Source of the DNA: Tipula vernalis
Lineage: Eukaryota; Arthropoda; Insecta; Diptera; Tipulidae
Length of the DNA stretch: 64,000 bases
Assembly: GCA_958295665.1 (NCBI GenBank)
Contig: OY282559.1
Span: forward strand, 258,484,245 to 258,548,244
Direction: 5' to 3'
Each line of letters begins with the position of its first letter. Positions within the stretch are counted from its first letter, which is position 1. Positions 23,930 to 36,205 of the stretch are shown piece by piece. The notes beneath the pieces were generated by a model. The model did not search any database. It was not told the origin of the DNA and saw only the letters and a program-made list of their open reading frames with translations. The position numbers and the translations under genes are program-made.

Positions 23930-26760
23930 TTATTTATTTATTATTTATTTACCAACTTTAAAAAAAAATCTGGTTACAATTTTAAAATATTCTACATTAC
24001 ATTACAAAAAAAAAAAAAAATTTTTACCAAAAATTAGAAAGAAAATCTGACATCAAAACCTTAAATGCATCTCTTGACAAATTAAAATCAAAAATCGACC
24101 GTACTTTATTAAAAGCAACCGAGACATTATAAACAGGTTCATTCATAGCTAAATTACTCCTCCGTATTGGTAATTTAAGAACAAACTCCCCACTCGATCG
24201 TAACATACGAGTACGTGTTGGAACGTAAATAGAAAATAAATCGAGAATCTCATTACAATCAATTCTACAATCGAGGAGATCACGGACAAAAGTGGCACAC
24301 GTCGCAGTTCTACGAATAGAGAGAGGTTCCATTTTTAATAGTTTACATCGTCCCCTTTAAGGAGAAAGAATATAATTGGGAAGATTATTGTGCCTAGGTA
24401 ATCTACGCAAGGCATATTTTAAGAACTGTCTTTGAACCCTCCTCTGCATCCCAAATATTCGAAATAGTTTTAAAAATTTTAATATCGTCAGCATATATAA
24501 GAATCTCAGAATACTTAAAACAGTTAATCACATCATTAATAAAATGAATGAATAAAAGGGGACCCAAATGGCTTCCCTGGGAAACTCCTGGCATAACATG
24601 AATCCGTCTAGACATGTAATTCCCTATCTTAACGGTTTGAGTTCTGCCATCTAAGTACGACTTGATCCACCTAATAGGTAAACTATTACAATCCAAAGAC
24701 TCCAATTTAAGGAATAGTAGTTTGTGATCAATTTTGTCAAAGGCCTTTCTAAAATCTGAATAAACAACCTGTACATCCATCCCCAATTCAAAAGCCGTTG
24801 AAATATAATTTGTCAGTAAAAACAAATTCGAGACAGTTGATCTGCCAGGAAGGAATTCATGTTGCTTAGAAGAAATAAACCTACGAGTATAAAAAAAACT
24901 AAAATCTTTGACTAATTTTTCAAAAAGCTTCGGCAAAACGGATAAAATACTGATGGCTCGATAATTAGTAAAATCACTTCTGGAACCTGACTTAAATATT
25001 GGTTTAATTAAAGAGCATTTCCAAAAGTTCGGGAAGTATCCTTGTCGAAGGCTTTTGTTAAAAAGAACTGTGATTGGAAAAGCGACAGCACATGTGCTGT
25101 CATTCTAAGAACCAAGGGAGGGATGGAATCGAACCCTGCACTTTGATTGATATCAAGCGAGAGTAGACCATTCAAAACAATATCAAGTTCCAATTGCAAG
25201 GAACAATTTATATTAGCCACTGAACAATAGCTCGATATCGAATCTATCGTTAACGGTTTCTTTACATAAACACTCTCAAAAAAGTCAGCGAATAAGTTAC
25301 AATTATCTGTCAAATTATGACCCAAACGATCGTCCAAAAACATAGTAGACGGATATCCCTTAGTTTTTCTTTAAGAATCAACGAATCTCCAGAAGCTATC
25401 AGGCCTATCCTTTATGTTCGATTCGATTTCCAAAATGTAATTGTTGTAAAGAAATTTATTCAATATTCTGAATTCATTTCTCAAGGATTCAAATACAGCG
25501 TACCCATCAGGAGTAGGGAAAAGTTTAAATCTCTTATGAGCCTTGTCTTTACGGGTTTTCAGATTAATAAGCTGTTTATTATACCACGGTTTCTTCAACT
25601 GACGCGTAGTTTTAAATTTAGGAATAAATTTCACCATTCCTACATTTAGAACATTATAAAATTCATCCAGTATTTCCTCTAAATGATCATTACCCTCAAA
25701 TGCAAAAGAAAAGCATTAAAGGAATAGTAGTCCCCAATTTTATAATTAAAATTTTCAACAAATAACTCATCCTTGACAATTTCACATACATCGAAAGACA
25801 GTGACACTTTTATAGGAAAGTGGTATATGCTCGACGCTCCAGCTAAATCGTCACACGTCTCGACAGTAACTTCTTGATCCAACTGTAGAAATACCAGGTC
25901 CAAAACATTCCCACACTTGTTCTTGACGTCCATACATTGTTTGAGACCCATTGAAAGTAAACCGGTCATGAAGTTATCATAATTCGCATTCAAGTTCAAC
26001 GGAGTTAAAAAATCATCAACTCGAAGCCAATTAACATTTGGTAAATTGAAATTACCCAATATACATAAACGATCCTCATACACCCCAAAATTAGAATCGC
26101 ATGGAATATACATGACACAAACGATTAGTGAAAACGCATGATATCTGATTCTTACTGCGATTATATCCAAGTCGCAATCCGTCAATATTAAAGGTACAGA
26201 TGAAAATTTATCCGCAACAGTCATTAGCACACCTCCACCTTTCTCATATTTGTCTACTCTTTAAGAAGATGCCTGTCTCGACGATGAACAATGTGCGATG
26301 CCGGAAAATATTCTTCCGTCTTAAAATTAGATGTTAGCCAAGACTCCGCTATACAGACCACTTCATATTCATCCTCAAGTAAAGATAAAAATAGATTCTT
26401 TGATTTAGAGCGAATACCGCTTGCGTTATGATAATAAATGTTTATTCTTTGAGTAGCTGAATTTACTTGATATGGTGATGATAAGATAGTAGAATTTATA
26501 GTGGAATTTAACGGAGGTGCTGATCGAGCCGGGCACCAAACACGTTTTTTTGATTTCCGCTGATGACTCATAAAAGGTCGTATTAGTATAACTGGAGGCC
26601 ACATGTCTGAATTATTTAATTTATTGTAATGTTCCCGAGTCAAACCACTTTTAAAAGAAACGAAAGTAAGTGCGTTATCCGCAGCACGATCCTTAGCCAG
26701 CAGTGATTTACAATCCAACTGGTCAGCATTGCAGTCCAATATTTTCGAGCAAATATAAGT
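23930..26760 (-). pseudogene. Jockey-superfamily LINE (ORF1 end, EN, RT, tail)
   Basis: Read on the minus strand. An ORF1 C-terminal-like stretch FVSFKSGLTREHYNKLNN and ARSAPPLN lies near 26740-26500. APE endonuclease: IYYHNASGIRSKSKNLF, CIAESWLTSN (26450-26310), then GNFNLPNVNWLRVDDF and NVLDLVFLQLD (26230-25880). Linker: PWYNKQLINLKTRKDKAHKRFK (about 25590). RT: GLLSLDINQSAGFDSIPP (about 25150), PKLFEKLVKDF, FRKAFDKIDHKLL, GVSQGSHLGPLLF and IYADDIKIF (24935-24480). An internal deletion near 24465 joins the YADD block directly to the C-terminal RRVQRQFLKYALRRLPRHN region, which runs to 24024. A TTTA-rich tail at 23930-23957 marks the 3' end. Two or more frameshifts. Confidence 0.85.
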
Positions 26761-27384
26761 TTGTACAGCCTACTTTTTCACCGAGGGATGGAACCTACTA
26801 ACATACAGATACATTTTATCCTGTACAACAGCTGGATACAATGTACTCACATGCTGCCCCGTCCCGATAATGCCCTGATTAGAAGTAAGTATCAACAATC
26901 TTGAAGAACTATTAGTATGGTTTACATCAATCACATATGATGTTCATATGAATCCGATACACCGACCAATATCAAAGTAAACCGCCTCGCGCATATTATA
27001 CAAAAGTGGCTGATGTATTTTAATTTTATTTTTTTTTAATTTAGTCAGGTAGTATAATTTAAAATTTTGAATAAACAAAATTCATCCAACAAAATTCTTC
27101 TATTTTTAAGCGATATTACTTTGATCATTATCAATTATCATGGTTATTATAATTATCATAAGGAATTTCTAATTTAAAATATAAAAATTGCGAAAATTTT
27201 TGTTGTAGACTTTTAAGAGTCAATCAACACTTGAAATTGAAGAATTCAGATAGGCGAACACCCTCTAACTTTGAATGAAAGAATTAAATAATGAAATCAA
27301 TGAGTCGTGATTGATAAAGACAGTATAAATATGAAATATAAATCGAATTAATTTATATGCCCGATTAACAATATCTTGAATGTG

Positions 27385-27740
27385 AACATTGAATATAAAT
27401 TATTTTTATATAGTTACACCTAAATCAATCGTCTGGTCTTTATTATCTAATAAAATATTTTCTATACAATATCTAATTCCAACAAAAATTCCCTTGGTTT
27501 GATTTTAACAACATAACATTTTTAGATGTTTAATTTAAGACAACTATATTTGCACCAATAAGTCAAACGAGTTAAATCATCTTGAAGTTGGTAACAAGAG
27601 CTTAATGAATCTATTCTATTAAACAATTTTAGATCATCTGCAAGTAAAAGCGCTTTATATACCATATATGCATTATCATTGATAAACAAGAAACAAAAAT
27701 AGGTCAAAGTAAAGACTCTTGAGTCACCCCAGATTTAGGA
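27385..27740 (-). pseudogene. Small LINE RT fragment
   Basis: Minus-strand reading gives FNFCPKSGVTQ near 27740, FLFINDNAYM, then ADDLKLFNRIDSLSSCYQLQDDLTRLTYWC (27640-27560). This covers only the GVTQG-to-YADD part of a CR1/Jockey-type RT, with a degraded ADD box. It is separate from the element at 23.9-26.8 kb because it repeats the same domain. Confidence 0.7.
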
Positions 27741-27907
27741 CAAAAATTAAATGGTCGGATATTATTAATGGATACGAAAACAACTCTATTGCAAAGCTAA
27801 GAATGAACTAGGTTTGGAAAATTATTTAATCACTGGCTATGCTAATGGTCTTTGATTTTTTACTTTTTTATTTGTAGCTAGTTATAGAGCAAATTATGTT
27901 TTATTAA

Positions 27908-28132
27908 ATTTTATTTAATAAATCTTTATAAAAATTGTGCCGAATTTTCGTTTTTTTTTTTTTTAAACATTTTCAAAGCAAAAATTTCACTAAACTTCTC
28001 ATCACAACAAAAGTTTGTGTTATTGACACAACAAAAACTTTTGTTGTGACGAGAAGTTCAATGAAATTTTTGCCTTAAAAATGTCTTAAATCACGAATAT
28101 TCGGCACAATTTTTATAAAGATTTATTAAATA
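27908..28132. mobile_element. 225-bp palindromic MITE
   Basis: The two halves are near-perfect inverted copies. The left arm begins ATTTTATTTAATAAATCTTT; the right arm ends with its complement near 28132. The centre (about 28014-28033) is TTGTGT-TATTGAC-ACACAA-like, so the whole unit can fold into one hairpin of roughly 100 bp. A TAA trinucleotide lies on both sides, compatible with the 3-bp duplication of PIF/Harbinger MITEs. No coding capacity. Confidence 0.8.
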
Positions 28133-28289
28133 AAATTAACCAAACGCGGAAATGCTCAAACATTATGTGGTTCTGTTGTGACTGCAGAGACATATGAAGA
28201 ATCATAAAGATAAAATCATTCCTTAAGGTAATGAGGAACTGCAATTTTACTGCCAATACTGCTCAGCAGCCCTTTGTTGAAAAGCTGCC

Positions 28290-29045
28290 CTAGACCCTAA
28301 TACTTGGCCAACCGGTGTACACATTCGGTAGTTCTAAGGGTGACTTACTAAAAGTTTCAATTCGGTGGAATATTTTCCACCTAACTACGTCGTTCACAGG
28401 AATGATCGACATGATTTTTGAACCAGCTTGAAGGGGGGAGGTATGCTGATCGCTGTGAAATGTTCGATTTCGAAGGAGCTCATTGCATGCCATCCAACTT
28501 ATGATATTATTGCTCTACGTATTAATGTAGCAAGTGCCTCCATCCTCGTAGATGCTGCATATATTCCCTGTGGATCTACTCTGGAATATTATCTTGGAAT
28601 TATTAATTTTATCGCTTCTGCTGTTGCGCCATTGGTTCGTGTTGGTGAACAACTAATTTTTACTGGTGACTTCAACCTTCCTGATATTACTTGGATTGAT
28701 GTTGATGGAGTTTCCACGGCCTCTTACATCGACCAAAAAGGATTAGCAGTCACTGATTATTTTGCTAGCACAGCATTGATGCTGGTGAACCGAATAAGCA
28801 ATAGTCGAGGGAAATCCCTCGATTTAGTTTTTCAACAGATCTTGTGTAGGTATTTGGAGCTCTCGCCGTGTGAGAACTTCACTGGATGTACGAGCATATA
28901 TCATACTCCAATTATGATATACATTTTTCAATAGAATTGTAATACTATGTGTACTTCTAGAAATTCTATTCATTTCGATTTTAGACATGCTGACTACGTT
29001 TCTTTAAACAAATTTCTTGTCGATTCGGACGAGGAGGAGACTTGA
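28290..29045 (+). pseudogene. LINE APE-endonuclease fragment
   Basis: The plus-strand frame at 28428-28934 reads KGGGMLIAVKCSISKELI, IIALRINVASASILVDAAYIP, IFTGDFNLPDITWIDVDG (GDFN motif with the conserved Asp and Asn) and GKSLDLVF, the usual order of the Jockey-superfamily endonuclease. Upstream, about 28380-28420, PNYVVHRNDRHDF is the preceding motif in another frame. The frame ends before the SDH box. Downstream, HADYVSLNKFLVDSD (to about 29040) is the beginning of the post-EN linker. No RT follows, so the copy is truncated. Confidence 0.78.
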
Positions 29046-30113
29046 TCGACAGTGTTATTTTATTCAACGCGCTTGTAACGTAGCAGTGTCCACAACTGAG
29101 TTACAAAATTATGAGTGACTGTACCATTGTGCTTATCCATGGTGTGTGTGTGTGTGTAATTTTGGGATGGAGGGAGATGTTTTTTTTGATCGATTGGTTT
29201 TTTTTTTTGAGAGTTGGTGATTAACCTTAAGATCGAGCGGATGAATTTACAAAAAAAACATAAAAATTGAATTAATTAACTCAGCCACAGTGAGAGTTTT
29301 ATATGGACAGTTAAAATGTTATATCGTGTGTAATTTAGAATTAAATGATAAATTAATTTTATATTGAACAATTTCGGTTTAATTGAATATATCGAATTTC
29401 AAATGTTTTGGTTTCTGGTGTATGCACATCTTCAATTATGCAAAATAGTAATCTTAATAGTTAATATAAGTTCTGTGTAAATCTCTAGTAGTAAAACTAA
29501 TTAATTTCATTATTAATAAAATATTTAAATTAGTGACACAGATAAGAACAGATGATTCATCCCGGTACATGTTGATGCCCAAAACTAAAAGCGCCAATTT
29601 TCTTCTTATAATATTTTGTGTAAGCTTCTACTGGAACCCAGCTATTATTTTTAGTTTTTCGAAATGCCATCTATAGTTTCCTAGTAAAACAAAAGGTTCA
29701 AATAAGTAATACAGCTGGTACTAAAATGTTGCATCCGTTACGAATTTGTATATATTTTATATACAATTTTAACGTACTACAATTTCATAAAAGTTTTTTG
29801 ATTTCACGGGAAGTGAATTTAAAGTTATTAGTTAATATATAAACAAATGAATTTTCCAACTGTAATAACGTATTAGCACAGATCTATTAGTTAATAAATT
29901 AATATTAATATTAAATCATTTTTAAAATCAATTCCTTTTCGATGCTGCCTTTACTGCAGTAAAAAAAATTTAATTGTTCTACATATTTTATACTATTCTT
30001 TGAATTTGTTTTATATGTCTATAAAATAAAAAAATAAAAACCAAATAGCTGGCTATTTAACTTTATTTTCTTCGAACCTAATAACCGACCCGCTTTCCAA
30101 ATCAAATATTTGT
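29046..30113. other. AT-rich spacer with a TG microsatellite
   Basis: A (TG)7-like run lies at 29141-29156. The rest is AT-rich with no frame or inverted repeat seen. A THAP DNA-binding exon for the downstream P-like transposase was looked for here and not found. Confidence 0.5.
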
Positions 30114-32520
30114 ACCATTTCCACCTTAAACCACCAACAGAGTAACATCGACTTCGATGACGATATCTCAATAGTCACTGTGTTATCGATCGATGATATT
30201 TCCAAAATGGATAATAATATAAATAATTCAACTGTCTTAACAGAACCGACAAATGATTACATAAATTTTAATTTTGATACAAGAAATGACATTACCCTAG
30301 AAGATATTTCTAATTTTCCTGAACCACCAAGATATGTCTCAGAAAACGTTATTGAGCCCCCACCATGTAAAAATTGTTTGCGCAATATAAAAAATTAAAA
30401 TTATTAACGTTTAAAATTTTACGATCTGTTAAAGAAAATTGATACTAAAGACTTGGAAATAAGGGAATTAAAACGAAAGTACAACAATCAAATCAAAAAA
30501 ATTAGTAGAAATAATTTAAAAAACACACGCAATCAAAAAATTAAATTCAACATTAATAATCATTTGAATGAATTAAAAATTACCAAAAATTCTAAAATTT
30601 TTTGTAGAATGTTGACATCAATACGCTCAAAATCTCAAAAATGGCCCGAGGATCAAAAAATAATTGCCCAAAATATATTTTATCGATCATCCAGTGCTTA
30701 CTTATGTATGCGGGAAAACCTACAATTTAATTTACCATCCAAATCATCATTAGTTCGGTGGCAACCGATAAAATATTTAAATCCCGGGTTTAACGAAAAT
30801 ATTTTACTTACACTAAAACGAAAAGTGCACGAAATGACGGAAGATTCAAAAGAAGCGATACTAATGTTTGATGAAATATATATTTAAAGTGATTTAGTTT
30901 ATAATACACATTCCGACCAGATAGATGTTTTTGTAGATTTTGGGAATCAGAGGGAAAATATGATAGGGAAATTAATATCTTGTTTCATGATAAGAGGTCT
31001 TCAAATTGGAAGTATGTTCTGATCTATTTTGTTTCCCATAACGGCCTTATTGCTGAAAAATTATTTTTAATTGTCCAGGAAAATCTGAACAAATGCAAAG
31101 AACTAGGTTTAAATGTTAGGGCTATAGTATGTGATCAAGGTGCTAACAACCGGAAATGTTTTTACATGTTATAGGACTAACTATCGAGCGGCCTATTTTT
31201 ATCTATAATAACCAACAAATTGTCGGAATTTTTGACGTTCCACATTTAATTAAGAGTGTCCGAATCTCGTTGCTTAAAACCGACATTAAATGCCCCGATG
31301 GTATAGTAAGCTGGAAAGTTATCATTGAGCTATATAACCTTGAGAAAAGTTCTATAACGAAATGTTGTCCAAAAATAACATATAAACACGTTTATCCGAA
31401 CACGTTTGAAAAAATGAGGGTTAAATTAGCAACACAAATTTTCAGCAGAACTGTAGCAGCAGGTACTAAAACTGCTGTTCAGCTCAAAAAATATCAATGG
31501 GAAATATGAATTCAGCGATTGCAACCTATAAATTTATTGAAAAGTTTGACAAATTGTTCGACTATTTGAATTCAAAAACTAAATTGAATAAGAATACTTA
31601 TAAATCGTCTTATACAGTTGATAACGAAGTAGATAGATTTATAACTTTTATAATAGAATATTAGAGAAATTGCTAAAATTATAATATCGAGAAATATTGG
31701 TATTGAATATTTGTTGACTTCTAGATTCAATCAAGACCCAATCGAAAACCTTTTTTCGCAAATTAGAGCAGCAAATAGAAATGACCGAAACCCATCCGTT
31801 CATCAATTTAACAATAATGTAGCAAAAATAACGACAATTAAAGTTTTAAGCAAATATTCTAGTACATCAAATTGTGAAGAGGATTTTGATTTAAATTTGC
31901 TACAATCAACAGATATGATTGGGGACGATGCTGAATACGTAAGTTCGGAAACTTTAATTGCGGAAAATAATGATTTGGAGCACGAATCGTCGGATATATC
32001 TGAGAATTTCTTTAATTTTGATGTTCCGCTTGAGAAAGCCTCCATGCGATATTTTATCGGATATGTTACTTGTAAAATTATAAGAAAAATTAAGTGTTCC
32101 AGATGCGACCTTTTTTTTATTAAAACTGATGAAATATTGGAAACGCCATCTGAATATTTAATATGTAACAGAAATTATTGCGAGGAAGGTGACGTTGGAA
32201 AACTGAAGGCACCAACTGACCAATTTTATAGTATTTTTGAAGAACAAATTCATATTTTTTCAAACATTTGGAAAGAGCATGCACATATTAAAAAAATTAA
32301 AGAACATATTTTGAAAATTTGCACCAATAATATAAACAACAAACATAAAACTTTTTATGATACAGAAAACCCTTGTTTTGAACACAATAAAATGGCGTTA
32401 AATTTTATGATTTTGGTACTCATTAGGAAACACTGCACATGGCTAGCCGTAAAATACGTTAAGCACAAATATAATAATGCCCGTAATGCCAATTGGCGTA
32501 TTTTATTACAAGGAAAGTGA
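30114..32520 (+). pseudogene. P-element superfamily (THAP9-like) transposase, decayed
   Basis: An acidic N-terminal region (30180-30398) leads to a coiled-coil-like basic segment (KDLEIRELKRKYNNQIKKI). The P-superfamily signature follows: KNSKIFCRMLTSIRSKSQKWPEDQ, then FYRSSSAYLCMRENL, LPSKSSLVRW, and EAILMFDEIYI with a candidate catalytic Asp near 30865. Next are LIFHDKRSSNWKYVLIYFV, VRAIVCDQGANN (second acidic motif, about 31130) and IFDVPHLIKSVR (Asp-x-x-His, about 31230). The C-terminal LTSRFNQDPIENLFSQIRAANRNDRNPSVHQFNN (31711-31812) is the highly conserved P-family motif. A Cys-rich tail (CSRCDLFF) ends at 32520. In-frame stops near 30396 and 30887, and frameshifts near 30970, 31170, 31505 and 31665. 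No THAP domain is visible and the termini were not identified. Confidence 0.85.
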
Positions 32521-32654
32521 TGAACATAAAATTGAATGTAATAAATAATTCCTTTAAATTAAAATAATATTTTTAAAAATCGAAATTCCATTTTCTCTGG
32601 TTGGGGAGTACATACATACATCAAAACCGATTTTTACAGTCGACATGCCTTGAA
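32521..32654. other. Short AT-rich link
   Basis: Non-coding stretch between the P-like stop codon and the hairpin cluster, possibly the 3' UTR/terminal region of the P-like element. Confidence 0.3.
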
Positions 32655-33540
32655 AAAATAGTATATTGTATAATTAGGAGGAAAAGTACTGCATTCCCGG
32701 ACGATAGTGGAAATTGGTGGACGAGGCGATAGCCGAGTCCGGCAACCACGGGAGTGCGGGAATGCACTTTTCCTCCGAATTGTACATACTATTTTTTCTC
32801 CGATCGGACTTTAAAACGAATATAAACCCAAAATAATTTTTAGTATCATTCATTAATTATCATATTAAGAAATCAAAACAAAGTAAAAAATCGAAAATAA
32901 CATAAAATTATTGCTTAGTTAGCCACGACATATTCCCGGCCTAGGCCAGAAAATTATTCTCGTACTATTATTACTTGTTGCTTAGCAACAAATACAACAT
33001 ACTGGAATCATGAGCTTTTCGTTTCGAAAAAACAAAGGAAAGATATATTTTTTCCTACGTTCGGAGAAAAAATAATTTTTCCTATAATCGCCGTGAAAAG
33101 CAGGCTTTTTTTCTCTGTTTTCAAAGCCCAAAGTGTCTGTTTTTTTGACAGTTAATAAACAAATTACTTTGTCACACGTTTCTCTTAGAAACGTGTGACA
33201 AAACTTGAAACCGCACTAATGTTTGTATAAAACATCAATGTTTGTATAAAACATCAAACCAAATTTTTGTTTTTCTTTATGAAAAATAAAAAAAATCTTT
33301 GACTACTCGATTGAACAAAATGTCGGTCCTAAAATAAAATCGTATTGTCAGTATAGTAAATTTTACTGCAAAATTATCTTTTTATTATATTTTTTAAAAT
33401 GATTGTAGGAAAAATAAAGTGTGAAACACGTCCGCAAAGTTGTTTGTCACGCTCGAAAGGTTGCTGGCCTCCGTCCCGTCGGCCAGCAATTTCCTTTCTC
33501 GCGTGACAAACTGGCACTTTGCGCTCTTGATACACAAATA
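32655..33540. mobile_element. Cluster of long hairpins, probable foldback-type element(s)
   Basis: Several inverted repeats occur in under 0.9 kb. (a) 32658-32792: arms around AGGAGGAAAAGT and ACTTTTCCTCC with matching GCATTCCCG/CGGGAATGC. (b) TATTTTTTCTCCGATCG near 32787 pairs with CGTTCGGAGAAAAAATA near 33057. (c) 33173-33203: TTTGTCACACGTTTCT, a 3-bp loop, then AGAAACGTGTGACAAA. (d) 33435-33525: GCAAAGT, TTTGTCACGC and TTGCTGGCC pair with GGCCAGCAA, GCGTGACAAA and ACTTTGC. Between (c) and (d) a 19-bp unit, ATGTTTGTATAAAACATCA, is tandemly doubled. No ORF. Boundaries and family unknown. Confidence 0.65.
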
Positions 33541-33900
33541 ACTATTGTTGTTCATTCATTAGTAATTATTTGTTTTACTATGCGTATCTAAATACATATG
33601 CACTACTATTTATTGTGTTTGTATTCATTTTCCATTCGAAACCAGAAACACAGACGCAGAAAAAAATTACAAAAACAAAAAAAAAGTAAACCGAAGAAAA
33701 TTCTTTAGCTATTCACCAATTGGTGTCTCTGCATTATGGGTTACCAGACGAAGTTCATATTTTTATCATGCATGGGGCTAGCGCTTTTATTAGTCAATTT
33801 TGAAAAAACACACGAATGTTCTGGGTGAGCTATCTGATATTCTTATCTGTGCTATAAAATTGAAAATTGTGATAAAAATTGCCGCAAATAATAAAGGTGT
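33541..33900. other. Spacer
   Basis: AT-rich, no frame or RNA signature recognised. Confidence 0.4.
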
Positions 33901-36205
33901 GGTCAAGAACATTAATGACCGTTATTTGACAGTTATTAAAGTGCGTTACTTCTTAAATTTTCTTATTTGATTTTAATTAAAACTAAGTTTTCCGATTATT
34001 TTTGTTCAAAAAAATATTTTAGAATTTAATAAAAATTGTAATTAATTTCGTAAATTTAAAATGAATCCTCTGGGTGGGTTATTATTCATTGTGAATCTGA
34101 TTCGTTAATCCAAGGATAGTGAGACTAAGGTGAGCGATGCGTTGATAGGGATTCTTTATTATCCACCTGGTTGACGATGGTTATTTTTCCATATTATTTA
34201 GTATAATCCAGATATCGTAGTTTGTTTAGAATTAAAATCCACAAATAACATCATCGGTCTATCAAGACTGGATTGAACCCTTGGAAAGCCCACCCCACAA
34301 CTCCTGAGCTCTAGTCACGCTAAAATGACCGACCAAGGGGCAATGAATTCAGTATTTTTCTGTTCACTAAGCTGTTTCCCACTCTCATCCAATCTTATCA
34401 ATAGTATTAAGTTACTACAGCTCCGGTACCGTAACACAACATTTCCACTACATTTATCTATTTAGTTATAGTTTATGCCATTTATTTACAGTTACTGCCA
34501 AATCACAGATTTTATGTTTGTTAATTTTCCATAGTTCTTTTAATAATCAAAAGTGGGAAGCACCACTCCGTTACAAGCTTCTCAAGTCCGGTATTGAAAG
34601 ATATGTTCCATCAATGAAAAACGAACCTCGGTATCGGGAGCAATGGTATAATAAACAGCTAATTCGTATTGAAAAACGCTGTATAAATACTTTATATAAG
34701 TTACACATGTTAAGTTTTATCCTAGTTTCAACACTGCTCGTAGGGAGTTTAAAACTTTAAACTGGTTCTGTTACAAAGTCAAAATGGCCAAACTATACCC
34801 GTAATTCCATCGCTTATCTGAGACTTTAATCTAAGCGGAATGATCGGGCGATTCATTTACTATGCACGCCGTACGAAAAAATTGCATTATATCAAGAAAT
34901 TTGCATAAAATGCAAACATGCATCGACAGTGGGTCGGGGGTCCTGTCGTACCGTTTGAAGCGATTCAAAATTCGTGAAACGAAGAGTTTTATGTAAATAA
35001 CAGGAAATTCATTCATCTATTTATTGACAAATTCAAAATCTAATGTTCCAAGCGGCAAATATACCACTTTAAGAGATAAACAACTTCGACTTCATAGATT
35101 TGAGGTTTAGATTAATTCCCATCTCATCTTGCATAATCTGCTACGAATGAGCTTTAGCTCAAAATATATTGTGTAAGTGGGGTTGGTTTACCTTTATAGA
35201 TTTGTTGTAAATAAGTAAATAAAAATAAAATATATAAATAGTAAGCCCTCTGATATATTCAATTTGTTTGCCAATTTTTTCAAGTCTGTCCTTGGAGAAC
35301 CTGCGGTATCATGTAACAAGCCTTTAACTAACCGCGGTCTTTCTGATTTTATCTTTTTAAAATTTACGGAAGCAGAAGTCTATGATGGGTTATCTTAACT
35401 TGAAGTTGATAAGGGGCAGGACAAGATGGCTTTCCACCCATCCTACAGAGAATCTAGCCCCTCCACTGATTATTATCTTTAATAATAGCCTAAGTATTGG
35501 GATTTTCCTGATCTCTGGAAATTATCTTTCATCCGTCCGATTTTCAAATCTGGTAAAAGAAGTGAAGTCAGCTACTATCGCGGAATCGCTATTCTTTCTG
35601 CTATACCAAAACTATTCGAATCCATGGTACAGATTTTTATTTTTTTTTCATGTAAAAAGGATTATTTCTCTTGCTCAACACGGATTTTATCCGGTTTGCT
35701 TTATTTTCATTATTTGTAAATGATATTGTTGAGTGTTTCGAATTTGCACATTGTTCTGCTTTACGCAGATGATATGAAAATATTTGCTCCAATTAATGAG
35801 GTTGCTGATTGTGTGAATTTGCACGGTGATTTGAATAACTTTTGCAGGTGGTATGGATCACCGATGAGACGTTGCATCTTCTATCTTCGTTCACGATGTT
35901 CTGACTTCCCGAATAGATTGTGACGAATTACTTTCTCGTTTCAATATCTACGCTCCCATACGCTATTTGCTTGGTTGCCATTTGCTACATATTGAACCTG
36001 GCTCTACGAATTTTGCACTTTCGGAACCAGTTTTGAGAATGTCGCGGTTTTTTAATTCAGTTTACATCGAAGAAGTTCGTTTAAAAACGAGTTGTTTAAA
36101 TTTCTGTCTAGATAGTTGTTAAATTTTGTTTTTGTATATTTTCTTACCGATTGTATATACATATTTACTGTAGGTAATAATAAATAAATAAATAAATGAT
36201 TAATT
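33901..36205 (+). pseudogene. Jockey-type LINE with EN/RT pieces and AAAT tail
   Basis: A weak endonuclease-like piece (IGILYYPPG near 34150) is followed by the linker YREQWYNKQLIRIEKR at 34635-34690. Linker/RT resumes after an interruption with NLFANFFKSVLGEP near 35262 and KFTEAEVYDGLS (35360). RT: LIIIFNNSLSIGIFP, KLSFIRPIFKSGKRSEVSYYRGIAILSAIPKLFESMV (35460-35630 in mixed frames), then LLYADDMKIFAPINE at 35755-35800. The C-terminus RFNIYAPIRYLL and RTNFALSEPVLRMSRFFNS-like sequence ends near 36120. A TAAATAAATAAATAAAT tail lies at 36178-36198. An interruption at about 34775-35245, itself ending in an A-rich AAATAAAAATAAAAT-type tail, may be another LINE 3' end. Multiple frameshifts. Confidence 0.72.

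Noticed and set aside
23930..23960. TTTA repeat as independent microsatellite
   Set aside because: It lies exactly at the 3' end of a minus-strand LINE and is best read as its tail.
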